DNA from: Saccharomycopsis fibuligera x Saccharomycopsis cf. fibuligera
Taxonomy: Eukaryota > Ascomycota > Saccharomycetes > Ascoideales > Saccharomycopsidaceae
Reading direction: 5' to 3'
DNA: 64,000 nt
NCBI GenBank assembly: GCA_001936135.1
Contig: CP012822.1
Location: forward strand, 558,001-622,000
This document shows, in pieces, positions 53,037 to 62,876 of this stretch. A program made the translations under genes and the position numbers. A model generated the notes under the pieces. That model had not been told where the DNA came from, did not search any database, and worked only from the letters and a program-made list of their open reading frames with translations. Position 1 is the stretch's first letter; the number at the start of each line of letters is the position of its first letter.

Positions 53037-53906
53037 ATGCCAATCTTCGAAGCTCCAGCAGTGTATTCTCAAGCAGCATACTTGACGATGCAAACATATT
53101 TTTATGAGCATTTTGGTTGGAAAGCTTATTTGGACTACCATACCACCGATGCCAACATTGTACCATTAACCAAGACTCCTTCTGCATATTATGTCAGAAG
53201 AGACAGAAAGAACAGACACCGGGCAGTGAATGTTTTTGACAGATTTGGCAATAAGGTCTACACCATTGAGCGAGAAAGTCCATTGAATCCAATGTGGTCA
53301 TTGAGAAAATATCCATCTAGAAAAGAAGTGGCTACTGTTAGATGTGGGTTTTTCTCCACCTCAGTGGATTGGCATAATAAATTAACAGTTCAACATCGTG
53401 AAGTTAAAGATGAATCCAGTATTCATGGGAATTTCAAGTCTTTTTACTTGGATGATGGGGCCAAGTATCAATGGACAAGAGGCTCGAAATTTTTGGAGAA
53501 AGTCACTAATCCAGAAGGCGGTGATGAAGAAATTAGAGAAAGAATCGCCAAAGTGAGATTGATGAGACAATTTAAATTTGATTTTGAGTTGTTGGTTGAT
53601 GAAAGTAAGATTGATCTTGAATATGTATTGGCCACCGCTTTTATTTCAATGATGGTCCAATGGGGCTACGGTGACATCACTGAGACTCGTGGACCAACTT
53701 ATGTTGGTGAGCCTAAAGTACCTGATACTCTTACCACTACTAATACTACTACCACTACTATTGCTGCTGATGCTGATGCTGATGCTGCTACAACTACTGA
53801 AGTTGTGAAGGAAGCTGTGAAAAAAGTAGAAGCTGTAGAAGAAGCTGACGAATTGTCAAAACCGGTATCGGAAGTTGATGAGAAAGTGAAATTTGCTGTA
53901 GTTTAG
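53037..53906 (+). CDS. Conserved-looking protein of unknown function (possible LURP/Tubby-like fold)
   Basis: 289 residues from a clean ATG in a CA-rich leader. The ordered part (about 5-215) is a mix of short strands: AVNVFDRFGNKVYTIERES, then NPMWSLRKYP, VRCGFFSTSVDWHNKL, SFYLDDGAKYQWTRGSKFL, and a final FKFDFELLVDESKIDLEYVLATAFISMMVQWGYG. A run of beta strands ending in a hydrophobic helix, with DxxGN and YxWxR elements, recalls the LURP-one/Tubby C-terminal fold, but I cannot prove it. The tail (220-289) is low complexity: Thr run, Ala-Asp repeats, Val/Glu/Lys. No signal peptide is seen. Confidence 0.75.
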   Translation: MPIFEAPAVYSQAAYLTMQTYFYEHFGWKAYLDYHTTDANIVPLTKTPSAYYVRRDRKNRHRAVNVFDRFGNKVYTIERESPLNPMWSLRKYPSRKEVATVRCGFFSTSVDWHNKLTVQHREVKDESSIHGNFKSFYLDDGAKYQWTRGSKFLEKVTNPEGGDEEIRERIAKVRLMRQFKFDFELLVDESKIDLEYVLATAFISMMVQWGYGDITETRGPTYVGEPKVPDTLTTTNTTTTTIAADADADAATTTEVVKEAVKKVEAVEEADELSKPVSEVDEKVKFAVV

Positions 53907-55124
53907 AAAAAGTTGCAGCAATTTTAAAATAGAACAGAGTGGTTTAAATTGACACTTTTCTTTTAGTCTTTTGGTTGTAGTCTAAACCTCTTTCAGACTC
54001 TAGTAGCATATATCGATTATTATAGTATAGTAAAAATCAGTACTAAAGTACGGAATGTACAATGTGCTGATCTTAAAAAACACCGTGCAAGACTCTACAC
54101 TCCAATAGCAATGCCAATCCTGTATACAAACTTCATGGTAGCTACAAGAAATTTACCATTTGACTTCTATTTTTGCAAGACATACGATCAGATTGAAGTA
54201 ATTGTCGTACGCTAATACTTTTACCTGATCGAAACTGTGTAACTGTGGGGACCCTATCTCTACTGATGCAGCAACGTTACTACTTTCACGACTTTTAAAA
54301 ATTTCTTTAAACTTTTCATCCGTTTAAGTTGCACAATTAATGCGGCTGTTTTATACTATAAACCCATAAGTTGCCACTTCTACAAAGCTACAATATAAGC
54401 TCAGCATTCTACCAAATTGCTACCACAAGTCAATACAAATCTTCAAATCTTCAAATCTTCAAAAATTGCACGCACCCTCATGTGTCCTGACGTATTAAAG
54501 AGTAAGTTTCGGCAATTTTCTTGGAAACGCCTTTGTGTTACGTATTAATAATGCATACAGATGCATTGATGCATTAATGTAAGGCAGTGATAATTTTGGT
54601 GCCGATATTAATGTTAACATGACTTCGTAGCTCCGTATACTTGCTGTCCTTTAGTTGGAGTTGATTGGCAGGCTAGAGAATTTCAATTAAAATTAAAATG
54701 ACTGGATTTGTTATATCTGTTGGGTTAGCTTGCTTTGGATAAAATTGGACCACACAAATGGCAAGAATTCTGTATGCTTCTTGGCACTCGGCATTGCAGG
54801 TTTTCTGATAAACGTACTTCTAAAAAATGTTGAACATATTAGATATGTTAGTGGTGATTAACAGTGCTATTGGTGTGATTTGGCGGCACACTGTGGCTGT
54901 TATCATGAACCTAACTTTGATTTCGAAGCTACTATGTGGGCGTGCTTTGTGTGTTTATGTGCTCAAGCAAATGATACAAATATGCAATAAGTCCACTGGA
55001 TTTTAATTGGAGATAGTTTAAAGAAGTTAGAATAAAAACATCATCCATCAAGCAAAAACACATCTTTTTTTGCCATAGTATTACCCAAGAAACCGAAAAT
55101 TATTAACAACCAATATCATTCTCA
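53907..55124. promoter_or_regulatory. Long upstream region of the PRB1-like gene
   Basis: 1.2 kb, A+T-rich. Three perfect AAATCTTC units lie at 54437-54460. TGCATTAATG-like palindromic words occur at about 54548-54580. The length suits a regulated vacuolar or secreted protease gene. No other gene is seen. Confidence 0.4.
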
Positions 55125-56534
55125 ATGAAATTATCGACCTCTATTTTAACTGCAATTGCCGTTGCAAGTGTTGCTACTGGTTTAGTCATTCCATCTGTTG
55201 AAGATTCTCAACAAGCTGCTGCTAACCTCTCTTCTCCTCAAAAGAGAGAAACTGGTGAAGCACCACTTTACACTGCTGGTACTGCTGTCCCACACAAATA
55301 TATTGTTGTCTTGAAGAATGCCTTGAGTAACGATCAACTCACTACTCACAAGAACTGGGTCAAAAAGCAACAAAAATCTAATGGTTCCAAATTGTATGCC
55401 AAACAACCACAAAACAATTTTTTTTCAGTGACTTTAAAGGCTAATATTGATTCCACAGGTGGTATTGATTTTGACTTCAACATTGATGACAAATTGAAAG
55501 GTTACTCTGGTTACTTTTTAGAAGACACCATTGAAGAATTAAAGAAAAACAATGATGTTGAATTTATTGAACAAGATGCTGAAGTTAAAGCATTTGAAAA
55601 AACTACCGAAACTGATGCTCCATGGGGGTTGGCAAGAATCTCCACTAAAAACTCATTGAACGGTGCCAGTACCGGAAAATACGTTTATGACAATGATGGC
55701 GGTGATGGTGTCACTTCATTCATCGTTGATACCGGTATCAATACTTCTCATAAAGATTTCGAAGGGAGAGCCTCCTGGGGCACTACTTTCCCATCTGATG
55801 GTGATTCTGATGGTGTTGGTCATGGCACCCATTGTGCCGGTACCATTGGTTCCAAGACTTATGGTGTTGCCAAGAAAGCTAACTTGGTTGCTGTCAAAGT
55901 ATTGAATAATCAAGGCTCGGGAACGAATTCCGATGTTATCAAGGGTATCCAATGGGTTGCTAAAAAACACAAGGAAAATGCAACTAAATCTGGCTACAAA
56001 GGTTCTACGGCAAACATGTCACTCGGTGGCTCTAAATCCTCAGCTGTTAATAGTGCTGCTAATGCTGCCGTTGATGCTGGTGTTCATTTTGCTGTTGCTG
56101 CTGGTAATGAAAATCAAGATGCGTGTAATACCTCTCCAGCTTCTGCTGAGAAAGTTATCACTGTTGGCGCTTCAACTAACAAAGACGCTAGAGCATATTT
56201 CTCCAACTATGGTAAATGTGTGGATGTGTTTGCTCCAGGTTTAGATGTGTTGTCCACTTGGATTGGTTCAAACACTGCTACCAATACAATTTCAGGTACC
56301 TCTATGGCATCCCCGCATGTGGCTGGCTTGTTGACTTACTTCTTGTCCTTGGCTCCAACTTCTGATTCTGGGTTCAGTTCTGCTTCTTCTTTGACTCCAG
56401 CTCAATTGAAAAAAGCTATTATTGCTTATGGTACCGCTGATGCGTTGTCCGATGTTGGCACTGGCTCTCCAAATGTTTTGATTTACAATGGGGCTGGTGG
56501 TGATCTCTCTGAATTATGGTCTGCTGCAAAATAA
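55125..56534 (+). CDS. PRB1: Subtilisin-like serine protease, vacuolar proteinase B (cerevisin) type
   Basis: 469-residue preproenzyme. Residues 1-19 form a signal peptide. An inhibitor-I9 propeptide spans about 56-155 (HKYIVVLKNALSNDQLTTH...DVEFIEQDAEV). The peptidase S8 domain follows with Asp202 (FIVDTGIN), His233 (VGHGTHCAG), oxyanion Asn328 (AAGNEN) and Ser393 (SGTSMASPHVA), all present. Prb1 matures in the vacuole by self- and Pep4-dependent cleavage and degrades proteins under starvation. It lacks the very long acidic prosequence of S. cerevisiae Prb1 (635 residues), so the shorter Ysp3-like or a secreted relative is a fair alternative. Codons are strongly biased (GGT, GCT, TTG), suggesting high expression. 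Confidence 0.9.
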   Translation: MKLSTSILTAIAVASVATGLVIPSVEDSQQAAANLSSPQKRETGEAPLYTAGTAVPHKYIVVLKNALSNDQLTTHKNWVKKQQKSNGSKLYAKQPQNNFFSVTLKANIDSTGGIDFDFNIDDKLKGYSGYFLEDTIEELKKNNDVEFIEQDAEVKAFEKTTETDAPWGLARISTKNSLNGASTGKYVYDNDGGDGVTSFIVDTGINTSHKDFEGRASWGTTFPSDGDSDGVGHGTHCAGTIGSKTYGVAKKANLVAVKVLNNQGSGTNSDVIKGIQWVAKKHKENATKSGYKGSTANMSLGGSKSSAVNSAANAAVDAGVHFAVAAGNENQDACNTSPASAEKVITVGASTNKDARAYFSNYGKCVDVFAPGLDVLSTWIGSNTATNTISGTSMASPHVAGLLTYFLSLAPTSDSGFSSASSLTPAQLKKAIIAYGTADALSDVGTGSPNVLIYNGAGGDLSELWSAAK

Positions 56535-57191
56535 AGAATTATGATATTCTATTAATTCTATAGTGCTGATTGACTCGGCTGCATTCTCTATCTAGCATTT
56601 TGATTAACTTCACTTCTTTCAAATTTTCTTTTCTTCTCCAATTTAAGCTATAACTATGGTACTTTGTTTTATTTCTTGTTACTTAGCCAAACTTTTGGTC
56701 TCATATATATATATATATCTTAATTCATGATTTTAGTTATTTCTTTGACGTATTTCAATGAAAAGTCTTTACCTTAATATGCTTTTCAGCCGTACTATTA
56801 CAAAAGAAATAAGTTTAAAGTTGTTATCATCAAAGGACAGATAAACCAGGTTAAATTCAAATTACCGTCATAACCCACACTTCAATAAAGATAAATATCA
56901 TAATATTTGATATATGAAGCAGCGTAGTAATCCTCGCACAGTTATTGGCTCTTGTTATTATGCATAAGCACATCCTGTGTACATTTGATAGCATATTCTC
57001 GCAGTATTAAGCACGTGCAAATGCTCATTGCGAGGGAAATAAGAACCCAAATAGAAAAAAAAAAAAAAAAAGCGTTTCGAACAAAAAAATTTAGCAAAAG
57101 GAGAGGTACATTATACAGGCCGATAGCTGTTGCCGCTGTTTGCACTCTACGTTAGTTCAGACAATACTCATTTTATCATAATACAATAATA
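56535..57191. other. Spacer between the protease gene and CYC3
   Basis: 657 bp, tandem. An AT dinucleotide run lies at 56703-56718. A CACGTG at 57013-57018, about 175 bp upstream of CYC3, and an A-tract at 57054-57070 may belong to the CYC3 promoter. No gene is seen. Confidence 0.45.
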
Positions 57192-58207
57192 ATGGGCTGG
57201 TTTTGGGCTGATCCAAATGCGCCAGATGTCGCTCCAACAGTATGTTTTTCTCTTGCCGTTCATTTTCAAGCAACAATAAAGTCATTAGAGTGTCAGAAGT
57301 CCTGCTTACTAACCCAAAATTTTCTGTATAGTCCAAATGTCCAGTTAATCACAAAGCGCTCGCATCTTCGTCCAAAGGGGGGTGTCCAGTTAATCACAAA
57401 GCTTTAGCTGCTTCTTCTTCTTCTCCCACCGCTGCTGCTGGTGGTTGTCCAGTGAAGCATAAGGCTACTGGTGCTGCTCCCAAAAGTAATGACGAAGTAC
57501 CTGCGGTTTGCCCCGTAAATTATGAAGGATCTGGTTTAAACCCATTAAACAACATGCCAACATACATTCCATCATCTAAGTTGCCGGGCCAGCAAATCGA
57601 TTTGCCTACACAACGTACAATTTCTACTATTCCTAGAGGCGAAGATGACAACGAGGGAAACTGGGAATACCCATCTCCACAACAAATGTTTAATGCAATG
57701 GTGCGCAAAGGCAAAGGTGATGGTATTCCAGAAGATGCAGTTGAGTCCATGGTGGACGTCCACAATTTCTTGAATGAAGGTGCATGGCAAGAAATTTTAC
57801 AGTGGGAAAAACCTTACTCTGAACGAAACAAATTAGAACCAAGGTTGTTGAAGTTTACTGGCAGACCAGATGACATGTCACCAAGAGCTAGAATGTATTT
57901 GTTTTTAAGTAAATGGTTTCCTAATAGTTTTGATGGTAATCCACCATTTGATAGACATGATTGGACAGTGCTTAGACCTGAGGGACAAACCCAAGATGGA
58001 AAAAAAATTTGGAGACAAGTACGTTATGTGATTGATTATTATGGTGGGCCTGATAACGAGGAGGGTATGCCTACTTTCTTTTTGGATGTTCGCCCAGCTT
58101 TGGACAATCCCTTGAATGCATACGACAGGTTCAAGAAATGGAGTGGGCCACTTATTACTAAAGCATTAGGTAAACAAAGTAAAATTGATGTTAATGAGGT
58201 TGACTAA
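57192..58207 (+). CDS. CYC3: Cytochrome c haem lyase (holocytochrome c synthase), two exons
   Basis: Exon 1 is 57192-57239 and exon 2 57332-58207 (307 residues). The intron (92 bp) has donor GTATGT, branch TACTAAC at 57307-57313 and acceptor TAG. The enzyme attaches haem covalently to apocytochrome c in the mitochondrial intermembrane space. After [16 protein letters not shown] the spliced protein carries [28 protein letters not shown] and CPVNYE. These are four Cys-Pro haem-regulatory motifs, more than the usual one to three. The core has [54 protein letters not shown] with the conserved haem-ligating His, and the C-terminal RYVIDYYGG...[11 protein letters not shown] Cyt2-type role for cytochrome c1 is possible. 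Confidence 0.95.
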
Positions 58208-59123
58208 TTGTTGGTTCTGCATGCATCATATTACTGTTTCCCCTCATGTCTTTTCATCATCATCATCATCATCATCATCATTATTCACATTATCATTCAC
58301 ATTCTCATTATTACTATAATTTCCATTCTCTTTTTGTTTCGCTTTTTTCTTTCTTCTAACTCCTTTCATTAATATTTGACTGTAAAGTCATTATGGTTTT
58401 TAACCTAATATTCTTTTTTCTTTTTCAAAAAATCATGATTTTTAACGGCTTCTTTTTGTATTTTTTCCATTTTATCTTATTTACATCTCATCTACATGAT
58501 CCTATTTTTTATTATCTGAATTTTTTAGGTAGTTTGTTAGCTTTCCTTTGTATATAAAATGAATAATCAATAGCAATTGTAATTACTGTGCTATTTATCC
58601 TCAGCCGTAGTCTTTTTCTTCCGGTCACATCAACGTTACAACTGAAATATCTGGTTCTACATCCAGTAAGACAGTCCTGGTATGACAAAAATTCGCCAAA
58701 CAGTTGAAACCATACTACTTAAAAAAAAAAATCGAAAAGCAAAATGTTCTTTTTTTAAACGATAGATACACCTTATGTACAGTATTTGGGGGAGGAAAAA
58801 AAGCAAGGTTATTTAACATAATTTACTTTTATACTAAAATCAATTGACCAATAAATCAGTCTATCAATATCAGCTAGAATTTATAAGAAAACGTGAATAC
58901 ACATTAAGTGGTGCGATGATAAACAAAATTCGGATCAAAAAAGCAGACGGAAATAATACAGCAAAACAAAGACATAGTCAAGCAAGAGCAGAAACCAAAA
59001 AGGAAAACAAAAAAAAGTCTGAACACGAATTACGCTTTGTAATTTAATCATTTTCTCTATGCTGAAGTATTAGCCGCTTCTTTTCTCTTTCGTTTTCTGT
59101 TTGAGTTTTATTTCTCTCAGATT
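58208..59123. other. Convergent spacer with a (CAT)n run
   Basis: 916 bp between the 3' ends of CYC3 and the CCM1-like gene. A CAT trinucleotide run lies at about 58256-58281. T-tracts and an A-tract (58722-58731) occur, and a 67-codon Lys-rich frame at 58844-59047 has no similarity. Confidence 0.5.
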
Positions 59124-61475
59124 CTAATAATTTTCGACGTTATCCGCACTTTTAGCTTCTAATCTTGCCTTCTCTAACACATTAGCTGGCACCTTAACTC
59201 CTTTTTCATTCAATTTTATTATCACTGTAGGAATAGATCTTCCATAACTGTTGAGATTTTGTTGGGCTAAAGATTCCAAAACTTTTTCAGCAATTGCAGT
59301 ATTAGACTCCTGAAGTGCTCCTTTTAATACAAAATAATAACTGTATTTGTTTGGTTGCAATTTAGTAGTAGTTTCCTTTTCAATCTTGCTGAAATATTCA
59401 AATGCTTTCAAAAGTTCACCTTGGCGAGCAAATCCATTAATCATCAAATTGAGCATTTGAACAGTCTTGTTAGTAACTTCATGACTATTCCAAAACTGGT
59501 CAAAAAGTGCCTCAGCATCAGCAAAGTTTCTACTATTGAGTTCACCTTGAATCATGGTCGTGTAAATGGTCTTATTAATAGGGAAATGGGTTTGCAAGTA
59601 TTGGAATAATAATCTACCAGCTTCTATATTGACGCCATCTTTTACTAGCCCATCAATAAGAGATGCATAAGTGACGGCATTCATATCAATACCATTACTT
59701 TTCATTTCAGTCAAAATTTTTTCCAATACTTCCTCAGTGACAACTTCACCTCTTTTACGACTTTGCTTAAAGACCATATCAAGCACAACGGTATAAGTAG
59801 CCACATCAGCCTTAGTGCCAAACTTTTCAATTATTCCCAACGTTTCACTCACTTTTTCAAATTTCTTAACCTTAGCGAAAATAGACAAAAAGTTATTCAA
59901 CAAAAAGATATCTGGCACAAAACTGTCAACATCAACTTTTTCTTTAAGTTTGGCAAAAGCAGCATCAACATTTACTTTGGATTGAGCAAGCAAGTATTCT
60001 TTTTCGATAGAGTAAGTAACAGGAATCTGTTGATCATTTTGAGCTTTTTGATAAATTTCTTCAACTTTATCAAATTTGTCAAGGTTAGAATAAGCAGCAA
60101 TCAATGAAGCATAAGTACCAGAGTTTGGTTTGCAAGTAGTCTGCTCAAGTAATTTCTGATAGACTGCTTCCACTTTTTTGCTTCTTAAATCTTTAGGACC
60201 TTTTCTAGAAGCAGCGAAAATTAAAGCGTTCCATGACTCCACACTAGGAACGATACCAGCCTTGATCATTTCATTCCATAAAAATAATGATGTAGCAGCA
60301 ACGTTAGCTTTAGCGAAAATTGTCATGCTAACTGTATAAACACCTTCAGGAAGAGTTTTACCTTGCACTGTAGCCAACTGTCTCAAATTTTCCAATTCAT
60401 TTCTCACGTCATTGATATTCCCTCTTCTAGCGTAATCTCTCAACTTATCCAAAATGGCAGGATCTTCTAGATTTACCGTTTGAGCTCTCAATTGTTTATA
60501 AAGGTTCAAGTATGCATTTTGAGTTGAATTGTCTTTAATGCCTGCTTCTTCGTTCAATTTGCCCTTGAGCAAAAATGGAGACGGTAAATTATCAAAGCCA
60601 AATAATTGCTTGGCGAAATTTGAATCTGGCTTAATGTTGTGTTCGTGAATGTAGCCCAAGTATGCAATTAAACCAGCAGTTCTGACGTTGAAAGCACGTT
60701 CAACAAATCTGCCATCACTACGTTCTTCAGTGGTAAGAGTAGCCACGTATGGTTTATCCTTGACGTATTCTCTAAACTCGGTGAACAATGCAAGACCATC
60801 TTTAGAAGCACCAATAGAAATCAAATAGTAAATCACTTCATTAAAATGCACAGTAGTAGCAAGATTCGAAGCCATGTAAAATTGCAAAAGAGCTTTTGGA
60901 TTCGGAGCTGCAAGAGTGTTGTGTGACGGGTTCTTAGTCTCCTTTATAGAAGTGGTTAAAAGAAGAGTAAGCATATTTCTTAACTCTCTACGAGCTTGTC
61001 TATGGAACCCAAAATAGTTGAATTCGGATTTCATGGAATCATAATTGGCAACAAGATAGTCAAACGCATCATTTGGAGTGGCTTCGACTAAAAGTTTGTT
61101 CACGTTAACGTTCAACTCTTTGAATAGCGGAGTCAAAGCCTCTTGTCTTTTATCGTTTTGATATTGTCTGTTTTCTCTGTTTTTTGACGCATTCCGCTGG
61201 TAGTGCTGTTCTGAATTTGTTTGAGGCTGTTGTTGAGGCTGTTGCTGTTGCTGTGGTTGTTGTGATTGAGTTTGTTGCTGATTGAACGAAATGGAAGTAT
61301 TGGATAAATAACGGGAGCCAATGGATCGCGAAGATTGACCAATGAATGGTGATCCTTGTGTCGACAACAAGCCAGATAAACTATGTCCAGCAGCACCGTT
61401 TTTGGCCATATAGTTATTTTTTATTGCCAACTGGAGTAAACTGGCACTTTTACGGCCAAATTTTCTGCTGAGCAT
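59124..61475 (-). CDS. CCM1: Mitochondrial pentatricopeptide-repeat protein, Ccm1-like
   Basis: 783 residues. The N-terminus (MLSRKFGRKSASLLQLAIKNN) is a basic presequence. A Gln-rich stretch lies at about 66-90. From roughly 360 to 770 there is a series of helical hairpin repeats of ~35 residues with PPR signatures: VESWNALIFAASRKGP, NSGTYASLIAAYSNLDKFDKVEEIYQKA, VATYTVVLDMVF, NAVTYASLIDGLVKDG and KTIYTTMIQGELNSRNFADAEALFDQF. PPR proteins bind organellar RNA. Size, layout and the SLIAAYSNL/EIYQKA blocks are closest to Ccm1 (Dmr1), which stabilises 15S rRNA and aids intron removal in yeast mitochondria. The exact orthology is inferred. The ATG at 61475 is clear. Confidence 0.8.
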   Translation of the reverse strand: MLSRKFGRKSASLLQLAIKNNYMAKNGAAGHSLSGLLSTQGSPFIGQSSRSIGSRYLSNTSISFNQQQTQSQQPQQQQQPQQQPQTNSEQHYQRNASKNRENRQYQNDKRQEALTPLFKELNVNVNKLLVEATPNDAFDYLVANYDSMKSEFNYFGFHRQARRELRNMLTLLLTTSIKETKNPSHNTLAAPNPKALLQFYMASNLATTVHFNEVIYYLISIGASKDGLALFTEFREYVKDKPYVATLTTEERSDGRFVERAFNVRTAGLIAYLGYIHEHNIKPDSNFAKQLFGFDNLPSPFLLKGKLNEEAGIKDNSTQNAYLNLYKQLRAQTVNLEDPAILDKLRDYARRGNINDVRNELENLRQLATVQGKTLPEGVYTVSMTIFAKANVAATSLFLWNEMIKAGIVPSVESWNALIFAASRKGPKDLRSKKVEAVYQKLLEQTTCKPNSGTYASLIAAYSNLDKFDKVEEIYQKAQNDQQIPVTYSIEKEYLLAQSKVNVDAAFAKLKEKVDVDSFVPDIFLLNNFLSIFAKVKKFEKVSETLGIIEKFGTKADVATYTVVLDMVFKQSRKRGEVVTEEVLEKILTEMKSNGIDMNAVTYASLIDGLVKDGVNIEAGRLLFQYLQTHFPINKTIYTTMIQGELNSRNFADAEALFDQFWNSHEVTNKTVQMLNLMINGFARQGELLKAFEYFSKIEKETTTKLQPNKYSYYFVLKGALQESNTAIAEKVLESLAQQNLNSYGRSIPTVIIKLNEKGVKVPANVLEKARLEAKSADNVENY

Positions 61476-62310
61476 GTTGATTCAAAAAGAGGTTGACGAA
61501 ACAGGTCTCACTGGTAGTAGTGGTATTTTTATTGAGATGCTGTATGGGTATTTGGTACAGCAACGCAACTTGATTAGCAGTAAAACACTATACGAAAAAC
61601 AAAAAGTTATTTACCAAATTGAATCCAGTTGCTTGTTGTTGTTTTTGTCGTCGTTATTGTTGATAAATCTGCTCCCGGCGGCGCTATATATTTGGAAATT
61701 TTTTTTAAAATTTTGGGTTTCTCCAAAAGGAAAAAAAATATTTTCCGCGATTTCACACACAATTATCATATCATGTGACCTACATAATCCATAGTATTGG
61801 AGTCAAGTTGTAAACCATATGAGGAACCATTTGTGAATTGCACTGCCAATCCTTCTCGTCTGGCTGACCTTTGCTGACCTGCAAATAAAGCCAACTGTAG
61901 GTTCAGTATTATTAGCTATTTTGGAAACTAATAGGACGTAATGGTCTGTAAATTTTTTTGAGTGACATCAGCACTTAACAAATTAAATTTGTTTGTTTGC
62001 ATTTGTTGGATCAATAATTAATCAATTATGTAAATTGTTTAAAGCATTCTTCTCTAAGCCTTTTTATCTCTAGGATGAATGAACACTTGTCCAAAAAGCG
62101 TGGCTTTAGACGATTCCTTACATCAAGTGAAAAAAAAAAAAACGAAGAATGTCGAAATAATAAAAGTATTAATATTAGTATTCATCAAAGTATTTATCAA
62201 CATAAATTAATACTTCCACTAATACTAATACTAACATATAAAAGTATCAAAAACTCAAAGAAAACATAAACTTTGGTAGAAGTGAATAAATGTTGCACCC
62301 AGGTTATAGA

Positions 62311-62352
<42 letters not shown>

Positions 62353-62876
62353 TTTTCTTCAAAAATAAATGGTAGGGTGGGAGAATTTTGACAAAGAGTA
62401 TGCTTTACCTCATAAAAAATAAAAAGCATAATAAATATAAATATCGACAAGCCAAAACTGAAAAGTGGAAAGCAAAAAGACATATAAGATATAAGATAAG
62501 GGTAGAATAAAGAACAAAAGGAAAAGGAAAAGGAAAAGGCTACGGGAAACGTACCGCCTAAAATCTAAAAATTCTATAGTTGTTAAAAAATAAACATAAA
62601 AAAGGACTTAATAGAAGAATAAGGTAAATAAAGACGAAAGGAAAGAAGCCAAAAAATGCGGGGAAAAATATAACAAGATATAATTTAATCGGTTTTCTGT
62701 AATTCATTCATCGAACTTATCAAAAATCGAGCAATGTATACCTCATTTTGATAGAAACTATCAATGGTAATGGTAATGTTAAGCCAAACAACAGTGAGCA
62801 AAGACGGCATATGAGTGAAAGGTGTGCGTAATAATTGACAAGACAACATAAGAGAGGCGAAGAGAAAGTAAACAAG
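61476..62876. other. Intergenic 1.4 kb, no gene
   Basis: Upstream of the CCM1-like gene and downstream of the last gene (both minus strand). A 28-A run at 62312-62339 and a short AAAAGG repeat (62516-62538) stand out. Very A-rich on the plus strand; no frame with similarity. Confidence 0.5.
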
